Positions 35,101-42,267 of a stretch of 64,000 nucleotides of DNA are shown here, one piece after another. Numbering within the stretch: position 1 is the first letter of the stretch; every line of letters begins with the position of its first letter. The notes below the pieces were generated by a model. The model was not told where the DNA came from, did not search any database, and saw only the letters and a program-made list of their open reading frames with translations. This stretch comes from JAYPWI01 sp038135065 (GTDB taxonomy: Bacteria; Actinomycetota; Acidimicrobiia; Acidimicrobiales; Poriferisodalaceae): NCBI GenBank assembly GCA_038135065.1, contig JAYPWI010000003.1:99899-163898 (forward strand), written 5' to 3'. Position numbers and translations under genes: made by a program.

Positions 35101-35560
35101 GGTCGGTCCGCAGGCCGAGTACGAGGCCACGGTGCGTCACGCGGCGCGCATGTTCGTGACCTCGGCCAGCGTCGACGTGCCATTCATGACCATCGTGCTG
35201 CGCAAGGGGTACGGCCTGGGTGCCCAGGCCATGGCCGGGGGCTCGTTCAAGGCACCGACCTTCACCGTGTCATGGCCGACCGGCGAGTTCGGCGGGATGG
35301 GCCTCGAGGGCTTCGTGAAGCTGGGCTATCGCAAGGAGCTCGAGGCCATCGAGGATCCCGAGGAACGCATCGCGTACTACGAGAAGATGGTCGACCGGCT
35401 GTATCACAACGGCAAGGCAGTCAACACCGCCTCGTGGTTCGAGATCGACGACGTGATCGACCCAGCCGAGTCTCGGCGGTGGATCACCATGGCCCTGCGG
35501 GCCGCCCCCGCCCGGACCCCCCGCACCGGCCAGAAACGAACGATGGGCGCCCCCGGGTAG
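32159..35560 (+). CDS. Single-chain biotin-dependent acyl-CoA carboxylase (BC-BCCP-CT)
   Basis: The 1133-residue chain holds all parts of a biotin carboxylase complex. Biotin carboxylase is at about 1-450 ('KLLVANRGEIAIRVIRAARE', 'HPGYGFLAENA', 'AVAGGGGRGMR', 'RHVEIQIIGD', 'FIETNARLQVEHTVTE'). The BCCP domain has 'VMEAMKMEHVI' (biotinyl Lys562). The carboxyltransferase halves lie at about 620-1120. The order matches the single-chain long-chain acyl-CoA carboxylase (LCC) type known from mycobacteria. It would carboxylate acyl-CoA using ATP and bicarbonate; chain-length preference cannot be read here. The leader has GGCGGGGGG near the start. The 3' end lies in a duplicated, gapped stretch, so the last 20 residues are uncertain. 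Confidence 0.9.
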   Translation: MPMNKLLVANRGEIAIRVIRAARELGIATIAIHSEDDGGSLHVAMADEVVPLAGRGAAAYLDIDQVVAAATSAGADAVHPGYGFLAENAQFARACEAAGLVFVGPTPDQLALYGDKVAARALAAELGVPLVPATSGPTTLEEAAAFLAEHGAMMIKAVAGGGGRGMRPVRDGEDVAAAYERCSSEALAAFGNGDVYVERLIERARHVEIQIIGDGTDVSHLGERECTLQRQNQKIVEIAPSPTLEATTRDLLTSSAVAMASHGGYRSLGTWEFLVDAEDPTTVAFIETNARLQVEHTVTEEVTGIDLVQAQLRVADGASLADLHLGQADVPAPRGHAVQCRVNTETMTAEGTARPTGGTLSAFDPPTGPGIRTDTYGYAGYQTSPSFDSLLAKVIGHSPSPDYGDALRRTARALAEFRIEGVATNVGFLQALLARPEVAANDVTTSFIAHHAADLADDAAVAERRHFVTAAPSAQDRGLAGAKVSRDPLAVLHHGDIDRQGSSPTSTARAGMPAPAAAAAAVGPDGSQPVEAPLQGTVVSISVAEGDPVVEGQQVAVMEAMKMEHVITSTVTGIVRLVGVSAGDTVYEAHPLVFVEEAEVEGSAGVAADEVDLELIRPDLAEVYERHNKGLDEFRPDAVAKRHGRGHRTARENLEQLVDPDSFVEYGPIMLAAQRRRRSVEDLIENTTGDGMVAGIGSVNGDLFDPSTAQTMVMSYDYMVLAGTQGQQNHRKKDRLFEIAEHNRLPTVLLAEGGGGRPGDTDTVGGAGLDCWAFTFFARLSGLVPLVGITNGRCFAGNAVLLGCCDVIIATQGSNIGIGGPAMIEGGGLGVFRPEEVGPVDVQWPNGVIDILVEDEQEAVETAKKYLAFFQGPVEDWESHDPRLLRHLIPENRLRAYDVREVIDKLCDVDSVLELRRGWGPGVVTALGRVEGRPVGIVANNNHHLGGAIDADAGDKGSRFIQLCDAHDIPLLFLCDTPGIMVGPQAEYEATVRHAARMFVTSASVDVPFMTIVLRKGYGLGAQAMAGGSFKAPTFTVSWPTGEFGGMGLEGFVKLGYRKELEAIEDPEERIAYYEKMVDRLYHNGKAVNTASWFEIDDVIDPAESRRWITMALRAAPARTPRTGQKRTMGAPG

Positions 35561-35684
35561 TCGACGGGCNNNNNNNNNNCGGCCCGGCCTGGCGCGACGG
35601 CGGCGGCCTCGGCGGGGGCCGCCCCGGCCCGTCCCCCCCGAACCGGCAAGAAACGACCGATGGTCGACACCTGGTAGTCGACGG
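35501..35684 (+). repeat. Duplicated 67-bp C-terminal coding tail around an N gap
   Basis: Bases 35501-35567 and 35618-35684 align without indels, with about 57 of 67 bases identical. They encode similar endings, 'PRTGQKRTMGAPG' then stop, and 'PRTGKKRPMVDTW' then stop. A 10-N gap lies between them. Either the carboxylase tail is duplicated, or the assembly has joined two strain variants of the same 3' end. Confidence 0.75.
35570..35579. other. Assembly gap (10 N) after carboxylase
   Basis: Ten N between the first carboxylase stop and a second copy of the tail. The flanks are extremely GC-rich. Confidence 0.95.
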
Positions 35685-35697
35685 ACAGGAGACAGAC

Positions 35698-36903
35698 ATG
35701 CGTTTCGGAGTGTTCTACGAGCTCCAACTCCCCAAGCCCTGGGGCGAAGGCGACGAACAGCGCCTGATCGACGAGGCCATCGAGCAGGTCGAGTTGGCCG
35801 ACCGCCTAGGGATCGAACACGCGTGGGCCGTCGAGCACCACTTCCTCGATGAGTACTCGCACTGCTCGGCTTCGGATGTGTTCCTCACCGCCCTGGCTGC
35901 CCGGACCCGTGACATCAGGGTGGGCTTCGGGATTCGTCAGGTGATCCCCCACTACAACCCCCCGGCCCGCACTGCGGAGACGGTGGGGATGCTCGATCTG
36001 ATCTCCCATGGTCGGGTCGAGTTCGGCATCGGGGAGAGCGCGACCCGTATGGAGCTGCGGGGCTTCAACATCTCGGCCCGCCAGAAGCGGGAACTGGCCC
36101 TCGAGGCGGCCGAGCAGATTGCCAACATGATGGTGATGGACCCCTACCCCGGGTACGAGGGCGAGGGGTTCTCCATGCCCTGCCGCAACGTCCTGCCCAA
36201 GCCGGTCCAAAAGCCCCATCCACCGATGTGGATGGCCTGCACGAACCGGTCGACCATCGAGGTCGCGGCCCGCAACGGCCTGGGCGCCCTGGCCTTCAGC
36301 TTCATGGATCCCGACGAGGCCAGGAACTGGGCCGACACCTACTACGACATCATCCGCAGCGAGCAATGCGTACCCCTCACTCATGTGGTCAACGCCAACA
36401 TCGCCATGGTGGCCCCCTTCTCCCTCCACGACGACCCCGACCTCGCCGTGCAACGGGGCATCCACGGCTTCCGCTTCTTCAACTACGCGATGGGCGCCCT
36501 GGTCACAAAGGACAATGTGCCGGGCCGCACCACCCTGTGGCAGGACTACCTGGCCCAGGCCACCGACAAGAAGCTGTCCAGGACCGCCCCCGGCATCGGC
36601 ACCCCCGAGGACTTCGCCGACATGGTGCGGGCCTACGAGGCGGCCGGGGTGGATCAGGTGATCTTCCTCCAGCAGGGCGGCCGGAACCAGCACGAACACA
36701 TCTGCGAATCACTGGAGCTCTTCGGTAGCCGGGTCTACCCCGAGTTCCGGGACCGACGCGATGCCCGCGAGGCCGCCAAGGAGGAGGAGCTTGCCCCCTT
36801 CAAGGCAGCCGCCCTGGAGCGGAAGAACTGGATGGCAGAACTGGCTGACGAGGAGATCCCCGTCGTCGGAGCCTCCGTGCGCAAGGCCGAGATCTACACC
36901 TGA
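35698..36903 (+). CDS. LLM-class flavin-dependent monooxygenase
   Basis: The protein has 401 residues: 'RFGVFYELQLPKPWGEGDEQ', 'GIEHAWAVEHHFLDEYSHCSASDVF' (in part), 'HGRVEFGIGESATRMELRGF', 'KPHPPMWMACTNRSTIEVAARNGLG'. These are the luciferase-like TIM-barrel signatures in the right order. 'EHHFLDEYSH' is typical of a subgroup linked to alkane or fatty-acid oxidation in actinobacteria. GGAG lies 8 nt before the ATG. It follows the carboxylase tail on the same strand. Confidence 0.88.
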   Translation: MRFGVFYELQLPKPWGEGDEQRLIDEAIEQVELADRLGIEHAWAVEHHFLDEYSHCSASDVFLTALAARTRDIRVGFGIRQVIPHYNPPARTAETVGMLDLISHGRVEFGIGESATRMELRGFNISARQKRELALEAAEQIANMMVMDPYPGYEGEGFSMPCRNVLPKPVQKPHPPMWMACTNRSTIEVAARNGLGALAFSFMDPDEARNWADTYYDIIRSEQCVPLTHVVNANIAMVAPFSLHDDPDLAVQRGIHGFRFFNYAMGALVTKDNVPGRTTLWQDYLAQATDKKLSRTAPGIGTPEDFADMVRAYEAAGVDQVIFLQQGGRNQHEHICESLELFGSRVYPEFRDRRDAREAAKEEELAPFKAAALERKNWMAELADEEIPVVGASVRKAEIYT

Positions 36904-36977
36904 CCGAGCCCACAGATCGCGAACTGCTCGGGGCGCACCGTCGCTTGTCATGCCCTGCTGGGTACCGTTGACCAGCG

Positions 36978-37292
36978 ATGCCCCAGTGCCGCTTCTGCTC
37001 CTACAGCGCTCGCTGGGATGGATTGTGTCTCTCCTGCTACCAACGCAGCGGCCGGATGGACCAGCGGAGGGAAGAGGAGCGGCAGCGGGTGACCGCCGAG
37101 CGCCTGGCCCAGCAGCAGCAGGCGGCCGCCGATGCCCTCGACAGCCTGCTCACCATGGGCGACCAGCAACTCCCCTGGTGGGATATCAGCGAGCGTCTCA
37201 ACCGGGCCGGCCACCGCAACGATGGACGCCCATGGACACCGTCGACGGCCCGAGGGGTATATGTGGCCAAGCGAGGCGACGAATGGGAGTGA
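36978..37292 (+). CDS. Small zinc-ribbon-like protein with recombinase-type helix motif
   Basis: The 104-residue protein begins with two CxxC pairs ('CRFCSYSARWDGLCLSC') that should bind zinc. A charged, Gln-rich helix follows ('EEERQRVTAERLAQQQQAAA'). The C-terminus reads 'ISERLNRAGHRNDGRPWTPSTARGVY', quoted only in part: 'ISERLNRAG' and 'PWTPSTARGVY'. This resembles the helix-turn pattern of the recombinase domain in serine recombinases ('IA..LN..G......W....V'). No catalytic domain is present. It may be a small DNA-binding protein. I do not know its role. Confidence 0.6.
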   Translation: MPQCRFCSYSARWDGLCLSCYQRSGRMDQRREEERQRVTAERLAQQQQAAADALDSLLTMGDQQLPWWDISERLNRAGHRNDGRPWTPSTARGVYVAKRGDEWE

Positions 37293-37323
37293 ACGGCGGA
37301 CGAGCGCCGGGAAAGGCCGAACG

Positions 37324-37704
37324 ATGACCGAACACGAAGGACCCCGACCGGGCATGGTCGGCGCAGTGAGCGTGACCGTGACCGACGCGGACACCGCAGT
37401 GGCCCTGGGGTCAGGGGACGTCCGGGTGTTGGGCACGCCCCGGGTGGTCGCCCTGCTCGAGGAGGCTGCGTGCGTCGCCTTACAGGGCAGCCTCCCCGCC
37501 GACCGGACCACCGTGGGAGCCCACATCGATCTGTCCCACCTGGCCCCGAGCCCGGTCGGCTCGACGGTGGAAGCGACAGCCACCCTGACCGAGATCGACC
37601 GGTCGCGCCTGCGCTTCGACCTCGTCGCCACCATGGACGGGGAGCCCATCGCCAACGGCACCCACCTGCGGGTCATGGTGCCCCGCGGTTTCGGCGAAGG
37701 GTGA
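37324..37704 (+). CDS. FlK-like hotdog acyl-CoA thioesterase
   Basis: The 126-residue protein resembles fluoroacetyl-CoA thioesterase FlK and its relatives. 'GTPRVVALLEEAACVAL' supplies the Thr and Glu, and 'TTVGAHIDLSHLAPSPVGSTVEATATL' (in part 'GAHIDLSHLAPSP') supplies the His. The three residues line up with the Thr/Glu/His triad of FlK. It should hydrolyse a small acyl-CoA or recycle CoA. The link to fluorinated substrates cannot be inferred. It starts 31 bp after the zinc-ribbon gene. Confidence 0.8.
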   Translation: MTEHEGPRPGMVGAVSVTVTDADTAVALGSGDVRVLGTPRVVALLEEAACVALQGSLPADRTTVGAHIDLSHLAPSPVGSTVEATATLTEIDRSRLRFDLVATMDGEPIANGTHLRVMVPRGFGEG

Positions 37705-37720
37705 GGACCGACGGCGTTGC

Positions 37721-37726
37721 TACCCT
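37721..37726 (+). promoter_or_regulatory. Putative -10 box TACCCT, leaderless lipoprotein gene
   Basis: TACCCT is separated by 7 nt (CCAACGG) from the ATG at 37734. Confidence 0.45.
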
Positions 37727-37733
37727 CCAACGG

Positions 37734-38120
37734 ATGAAGCGCTTGGCTGTTGTGTTCGCTCTCGTCATGATCATCGCCGCATGCGGAGGTGGTGACGACC
37801 CCGCTGCAGATGGCCTTCCCGACAGCGATCCGGCCCCCAGCGTGGTCGACGAGACCGCCGATGCGACGGTCGATGGTGACGGGGTCGACACCTGCGGGCA
37901 GGGTCAGGCCTTTCCCGACGATCCAGACTTCCGGGAGGCGCTCTGTCGACCGATGGCCGCCATGGTCGACCTGATCGGGACCGACGCCGAGATGGATCCG
38001 ACATGGTCAGCCCGCATCGCCGAAGCGACGATGCTCTACGCCGACGACAGGTCGGCGGCCATGGCCGAGTTGCAGGCGATCTTGGCCGAGATCGAGGCCG
38101 CCGCTGCGGCAGCAGGTTGA
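37734..38120 (+). CDS. Small lipoprotein
   Basis: The product has 128 residues. The signal is 'LAVVFALVMIIAACGGGDD' with the lipobox Cys at about residue 17. After a 30-residue acidic linker comes a small helical domain with two cysteines ('VDTCGQGQAF', 'REALCRPM') that may form a disulfide, and an Ala/Glu-rich C-terminal helix. The function is unknown. It is exported and tethered to the membrane. TACCCT 7 nt upstream supports the start. Confidence 0.75.
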   Translation: MKRLAVVFALVMIIAACGGGDDPAADGLPDSDPAPSVVDETADATVDGDGVDTCGQGQAFPDDPDFREALCRPMAAMVDLIGTDAEMDPTWSARIAEATMLYADDRSAAMAELQAILAEIEAAAAAAG

Positions 38121-38186
38121 CCCCTTCGTCGTCGACCGGTCAGGCACCGGCCTTCGATGTCCCAGCCCGGTCGTACGGTCAGGCTC

Positions 38187-38438
38187 ATGGACAGTTCTCC
38201 CCTGCGCACGGCCATCGACCACCTCGCTGCCCCCCTGGCCCTCGAGCCCGAGGTCGCTCTGGCCAAGGTGGGGCTGGATGAGGTCCGCGTCTACCGCATC
38301 ACCGCTGCTGGCAAGACTCGCCACCACGTGATGGGAACCGACCGTTTCGGTGCGTTACGCACGGCCAGCGCTTGGTCGTCGGCCGGAGCCATCGCCATGC
38401 TGTTGGCCGAAATGTCCTCCGAACACCTCGCGGCGTGA
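38187..38438 (+). CDS. Small hypothetical protein
   Basis: The 83-residue protein has a helical head ('LRTAIDHLAAPLALEPEVALAKVG'-type), a short beta pair ('VRVYRITAAGKTRHHVMG') and a helical tail ('SAGAIAMLLAEMSSEHLAA'). There are no membrane segments or known motifs. An earlier in-frame ATG at 38157 exists, but the shorter one gives a better-defined N-terminus. It is sandwiched between the lipoprotein and the first deacetylase gene, on the same strand. Confidence 0.5.
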   Translation: MDSSPLRTAIDHLAAPLALEPEVALAKVGLDEVRVYRITAAGKTRHHVMGTDRFGALRTASAWSSAGAIAMLLAEMSSEHLAA

Positions 38439-38470
38439 GCAGGGCGATTCCGCCGGACCGGTCAGGCGTA

Positions 38471-38476
38471 TAGCGT
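38471..38476 (+). promoter_or_regulatory. Putative -10 box TAGCGT, leaderless deacetylase gene
   Basis: TAGCGT is separated by 6 nt (CGGGCC) from the ATG at 38483. Confidence 0.45.
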
Positions 38477-38482
38477 CGGGCC

Positions 38483-39421
38483 ATGAGCCTGCCTCCACAT
38501 CGGGTGGACTACCTGCCCATCGTCGACCGCCCGCCGATCAGGTGGCCCAACGGCGCCCGGATCGCTCTGTGGGTTGCCCCCAACATCGAGCACTACGAGT
38601 TCCTGCCTCCCCGGGATCCCCGCCGGAACCCGTGGCCACGCTCCCCTCACCCTGACGTACAGGGGTACAGCCAACGGGACTACGGCAACCGCATCGGCTT
38701 CTGGCGCATGCTCGAACCGATCGACGAGTTCGGCATCCGCTGCACGGCGTCGACCAATCTTGCCGTGTTCGACCACTACCCCGACATCGGTGCTGCCATG
38801 GTCGAGCGCAACTGGGAGATCATGAGCCACGGTCTCTACAACACCCGCTACCTCGCCTCGCTCGACCCCGACGAGGAACGCGAGTTCTACCGGGACAACA
38901 TCAGCCGCCTGGCCCACCACACCGGACAGCAGTTGCGGGGAATGTTGGGCCCCGCCGTCAGCAACAGCGTGGCCACCCCTGATCTCATGGCCGAGGCCGG
39001 GCTCACCTACCACGCCGATTGGTTCCACGACGACCAACCCGTTCCTCTGGCCGTGGAGAGCGGACGGCTGGTCAGCGTGCCCTACTCGATCGAACTGAAC
39101 GACGTACCCGTCTTCCTGCACCACTACGACACGGACACCTTCGTGACCATGGTCACCGAACAGTTCGACACCCTCTACGAGGAAGGGGCGGAATCGGGCC
39201 GAGTGATGTGCCTGGCAATACACCCCTACCTGATGGGGGCACCGCACCGAGTCGACGCCCTGCACCGCATGTTCGATCACATGATGAACCGCGAAGGGGT
39301 CTGGCAAACCACGGCAGCCGAGATCGCCGACCACTTCCTCGAACATCACTACGACGAGTTCGTCGACCACGCCGCCCGCCTGGCCGAACCCTACGAGGGA
39401 ACGGGGCGTCGACATGGTTGA
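38483..39421 (+). CDS. PuuE-like polysaccharide-deacetylase family protein (first of pair)
   Basis: The 312-residue protein follows the layout of the polysaccharide deacetylase/PuuE allantoinase family: 'GARIALWVAPNIEHYEF', 'RDYGNRIGFWRMLEPIDEFG', 'NWEIMSHGLYNTRYLASL', 'RGMLGPAVSNS', 'GLTYHADWFHDDQPVPL'. Standard TFDDG and H-x-x-x-H metal motifs are replaced, as in PuuE-type enzymes that work on small cyclic amides or urea derivatives. The family and the layout are clear; the substrate is inferred only. It overlaps its paralogue by 8 bp. Confidence 0.8.
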   Translation: MSLPPHRVDYLPIVDRPPIRWPNGARIALWVAPNIEHYEFLPPRDPRRNPWPRSPHPDVQGYSQRDYGNRIGFWRMLEPIDEFGIRCTASTNLAVFDHYPDIGAAMVERNWEIMSHGLYNTRYLASLDPDEEREFYRDNISRLAHHTGQQLRGMLGPAVSNSVATPDLMAEAGLTYHADWFHDDQPVPLAVESGRLVSVPYSIELNDVPVFLHHYDTDTFVTMVTEQFDTLYEEGAESGRVMCLAIHPYLMGAPHRVDALHRMFDHMMNREGVWQTTAAEIADHFLEHHYDEFVDHAARLAEPYEGTGRRHG

Positions 39422-40352
39422 GTTCCGCGGCTACGACTTCGGTCCGGCCACCCCTGGGCCGGGGATGGACCACCCCTACTACCCCACGTCGTCGCTTCCT
39501 GACCGTCGGGCCCTGCGCTGGCCGGGGAGCGCACCCCTGGCCGTCGGGGCTCTGGTGATCCTCGAGCACTACGAGTGGGACCCCCCGGCTGACGCCTACG
39601 GTCTTCGCCAACCCTCCGGTGGCCTCATGAAGCTGCCCGGGCCCGATTATGTGCAACTCACCCACCGTGAATACGGGCACCGGGTGGGCGTGTTCCGGGT
39701 ACTCGACGTCCTCGACGAGCTGCGCATCCCGGCCACCGTGGCTGTCGATGCCCTGACGGCCACCCACTACCCCTGGCTGATCGACCACCTGCTCGGGCGG
39801 GGATGTGAGCTGGTCGCTCACGGCGTGGCTGCCTCGCGGCTGATCACCTCCAAACTCTCCGAGGCGGCCGAGGCCGAGATGATCGGGGAGTCACTGGATG
39901 CCCTGGCCGCCTTCACGGGTCAGCGACCTCGGGGCTGGTTCTCACCCGAGGGGGTCGAGTCATACCGCACCCCCCACCTCGTTGCCGACGCTGGGGTCGA
40001 GTACATCTGCGACTGGCCCAACGACGAGCAACCGTTCCCCATGACGGTGGGCGACCGGCAGCTGACATCGATCCCCCTCAACCTCGAGCTCGACGACGAG
40101 TTCGCCCTGTGGCGGAGGCGGGCCACCCTCGACAGCTGGGTGTCGATGATCCGCCACTCGGTCGATCAGCTCTACGCGGACGGCACGACCAACGGGAGGC
40201 TCCTGATGTTCACCCTCCGGCCGTGGCTGATCGGGCAACCCTTCCGAATCGGCTATCTCCGCCACGCGTTGGCCACTGTGAAGGACCTCGGTCCCCTGTT
40301 CATGGGTACGGCGGGAACCATCGTGGACGCCTACCTCGCTGCCCAGAACTGA
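39414..40352 (+). CDS. PuuE-like polysaccharide-deacetylase family protein (second of pair)
   Basis: This 312-residue paralogue has exactly the length of the gene before it and the same order of motifs: 'SAPLAVGALVILEHYEWDPP', 'REYGHRVGVFRVLDVLDEL', 'GCELVAHGVAASRLIT', 'GWFSPEGVESYRTP', 'VEYICDWPNDEQPFPMTV'. The two diverge in overall sequence but pair at each landmark, so they are an old tandem duplication and may form a heteromer. The 8-bp overlap (ATG inside the preceding frame) indicates translational coupling. Its stop lies 13 bp before the end of the convergent LLM gene. Confidence 0.8.
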   Translation: MVEFRGYDFGPATPGPGMDHPYYPTSSLPDRRALRWPGSAPLAVGALVILEHYEWDPPADAYGLRQPSGGLMKLPGPDYVQLTHREYGHRVGVFRVLDVLDELRIPATVAVDALTATHYPWLIDHLLGRGCELVAHGVAASRLITSKLSEAAEAEMIGESLDALAAFTGQRPRGWFSPEGVESYRTPHLVADAGVEYICDWPNDEQPFPMTVGDRQLTSIPLNLELDDEFALWRRRATLDSWVSMIRHSVDQLYADGTTNGRLLMFTLRPWLIGQPFRIGYLRHALATVKDLGPLFMGTAGTIVDAYLAAQN

Positions 40353-40365
40353 CCCCCTGCAGCGG

Positions 40366-41709
40366 TCAACCCTGCCAAGCGCCCCGCTCGGGGACGGACA
40401 TCCCGAGGTGACCCCGCAGGGTCGACGCCGTGTACTCGGTGCGAAACAGTCCCCTTCGCTGCAGCTCGGGAACGACCAGCTCGACGAAGTCTTCGAAGGA
40501 GCCCGGCATGTGGGTACCCCCGATGACGAAGCCGTCGGTGGCCCCGGCCGTGAACCACTCCTCGATGTGGTCGGCGATCTCGGTCGGTCCCCCCACGGTG
40601 GGGTGGGCCAACCGGCCTCGTCCCGACATGCGAACGAAGTCCATGGTCGAAGGGTTCGACACCCCCGACGCCTGCAGCACCTGGTCCCGGATGCCCTGGA
40701 TCCCGGTCATCTGATCGAGCTCGTCGTCGGTGAGGGGGGCATCGAGGTCACGACCGCTGAAGTCGAAGTTGAGGCCCTCGGAGAGCAGGGACAGGTCGTC
40801 GACGAGGGTGGGGAGCTCGTCGTATGCGGCCCGCTTGTCCTCGGCCTCGGCCATGGTGCGACCGATCATGGGGAAGGTCAGGTTGGCCACCTTCACCTGC
40901 GACGGATCACGACCGAGACCCGCGACGGTGTCGGTGATGGTCCGACGGGCCTCGATGGCCCGGTCCATCTGGGTGTGGCTGGTGAACAACAATTCACCCC
41001 AGCGGGCTGCGAACTGCACGCCCCGACCGCTCTGCCCGGCCTGGATGACCACCGGATGTCCCTGGGGGGTCCGGGGAACGGTGAACGGTCCGCGTGACAG
41101 GTAGTGCTCACCGTCGTGGTCGAGTCGATGCACCTTGTCGCCGTGGGCGTACAAGCCGGTCTCCCGATCGGCCACCACTGCGTCGGCCTCCCAGGTGTCC
41201 CAGTGCCCGTGGACGACCTCCATGTACTCGTCGGCCCGGTCGTAGCGGACGTCATGGGGCAACGCCTCGCTCATCCCCATGTTGCGGGCCTCGTTGTCGT
41301 TGACCGACGTCACCACGTTCCAGCCGGCCCGTCCCCCCGTCATGTGGTCGACCGAGGCGAACACCCGGGCCACGTGGAACGGGGGCAGGTAGGTGGTGGA
41401 GCATGTTGCCCCCAGACCGATCCGCTCGGTGGCCATGGCCATCGACATCAGGGTGACCACCGGGTCGAGCTTCACCGCCCGGATCCCGTGTTCGACCGTG
41501 TGGCGATGATCGCCGCCGAACATGTCGGGCATGGCCAGCCGGTCGTCGAAGAACCCCAGGTCGAACTTGCCAGCCTCGAGGATCCGGGCCAGGTGGCGGT
41601 AGTAGTCCGGGGTCGTCACATCGTGACGGGCTTCGGGGTGGCGCCAGGCGGCCGGGATGGTGGTGCAGTTCTGGGCCTGGAGGAACCCGACGAGGACGAC
41701 GTGGGACAT
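40366..41709 (-). CDS. NtaA/DmoA-type FMN-dependent monooxygenase (LLM family)
   Basis: The 447-residue protein belongs to the NtaA/SnaA/DmoA branch: 'QNCTTIPAAWRHPEARHD', 'LARILEAGKFDLGFFDDRLAM', 'TCSTTYLPPFHVARVFASVDHMTGGRAGWNVVTS' (in part 'GGRAGWNVVTS', the hallmark of this branch), 'PVVIQAGQSGRGVQFAARWGE'. Such enzymes oxidise chelators, sulfides or sulfur- and nitrogen-containing organics with FMNH2 supplied by a reductase. The substrate is open. The ATG at 41709 is chosen because TACATT ends 7 nt upstream. Confidence 0.9.
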   Translation of the reverse strand: MSHVVLVGFLQAQNCTTIPAAWRHPEARHDVTTPDYYRHLARILEAGKFDLGFFDDRLAMPDMFGGDHRHTVEHGIRAVKLDPVVTLMSMAMATERIGLGATCSTTYLPPFHVARVFASVDHMTGGRAGWNVVTSVNDNEARNMGMSEALPHDVRYDRADEYMEVVHGHWDTWEADAVVADRETGLYAHGDKVHRLDHDGEHYLSRGPFTVPRTPQGHPVVIQAGQSGRGVQFAARWGELLFTSHTQMDRAIEARRTITDTVAGLGRDPSQVKVANLTFPMIGRTMAEAEDKRAAYDELPTLVDDLSLLSEGLNFDFSGRDLDAPLTDDELDQMTGIQGIRDQVLQASGVSNPSTMDFVRMSGRGRLAHPTVGGPTEIADHIEEWFTAGATDGFVIGGTHMPGSFEDFVELVVPELQRRGLFRTEYTASTLRGHLGMSVPERGAWQG

Positions 41710-41716
41710 GGCCACC

Positions 41717-41722
41717 AATGTA
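41717..41722 (-). promoter_or_regulatory. Putative -10 box TACATT, leaderless monooxygenase gene
   Basis: TACATT is separated by 7 nt (GGTGGCC) from the ATG at 41709 and decides that start. Confidence 0.45.
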
Positions 41723-41755
41723 GGCAACTGGGCCGTGAGACCGCCCGTCGATGAC

Positions 41756-42208
41756 TCAGCTGCCGAGACGCCCCTTCACCAGATCGGCGACCGTCCGCCC
41801 CTCGGCCCGGCCCGCCACCTCGGCGTTCACCGCCTTCATGGCCGGCCCCATGTCCGACATCGCCGTGAAGCCCCCCTCGGCCAGGACCCGGTCGACCAGG
41901 GCGGCGAGATCGTCGTCGCTCAGCCGTTCGGGCAGGTACCGCTCAAGCACGGCCAGCTCTTCACGCTCGGCGGCCGCTCGATCGGCTCTGCCCCCTTGAT
42001 CGAATGCGTCGGCAGCCTCGACCCGACGCTTGGCCTGGGCGGAAATGACCTTCTCCACCTCGGCATCGTCGAGTTCCCGGGCTGCCGAGCCCGCCACCTC
42101 CGCCTCCTGCACGGCGGCTACCACTGATCGCAGGGTTGCCACCACCAGGCGATCTTTCGCTTTCATGGCCTCCCGGAGGTCGGCCCGCACGGTCTCGAGC
42201 AAGGTCAT
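41756..42208 (-). CDS. GatB/YqeY domain protein
   Basis: The 150-residue protein is the stand-alone YqeY type: 'MTLLETVRADLREAMKAKD', 'LRSVVAAVQEAE', 'LEVLERYLPERLSDDDLAAL' and 'MKAVNAEVAGRAEGRTVADLVKGRL'. The last part is the helical domain shared with the GatB subunit of tRNA amidotransferase, thought to bind tRNA. The stand-alone form has no proven enzyme activity. I use the ATG at 42208; an in-frame TTG lies 12 nt upstream. It is divergent from the Nudix gene. Confidence 0.9.
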   Translation of the reverse strand: MTLLETVRADLREAMKAKDRLVVATLRSVVAAVQEAEVAGSAARELDDAEVEKVISAQAKRRVEAADAFDQGGRADRAAAEREELAVLERYLPERLSDDDLAALVDRVLAEGGFTAMSDMGPAMKAVNAEVAGRAEGRTVADLVKGRLGS

Positions 42209-42267
42209 GGGACCAGTCAACCACCAGCGGCGGGCACCACCGCGTGATCTGGACCAGAATCGATGTG

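Noticed and set aside
36978..37292. Integrase or mobile element
   Set aside because: Only a small helix motif is shared with recombinases. There is no catalytic domain, no inverted repeats and no att-like duplication nearby.
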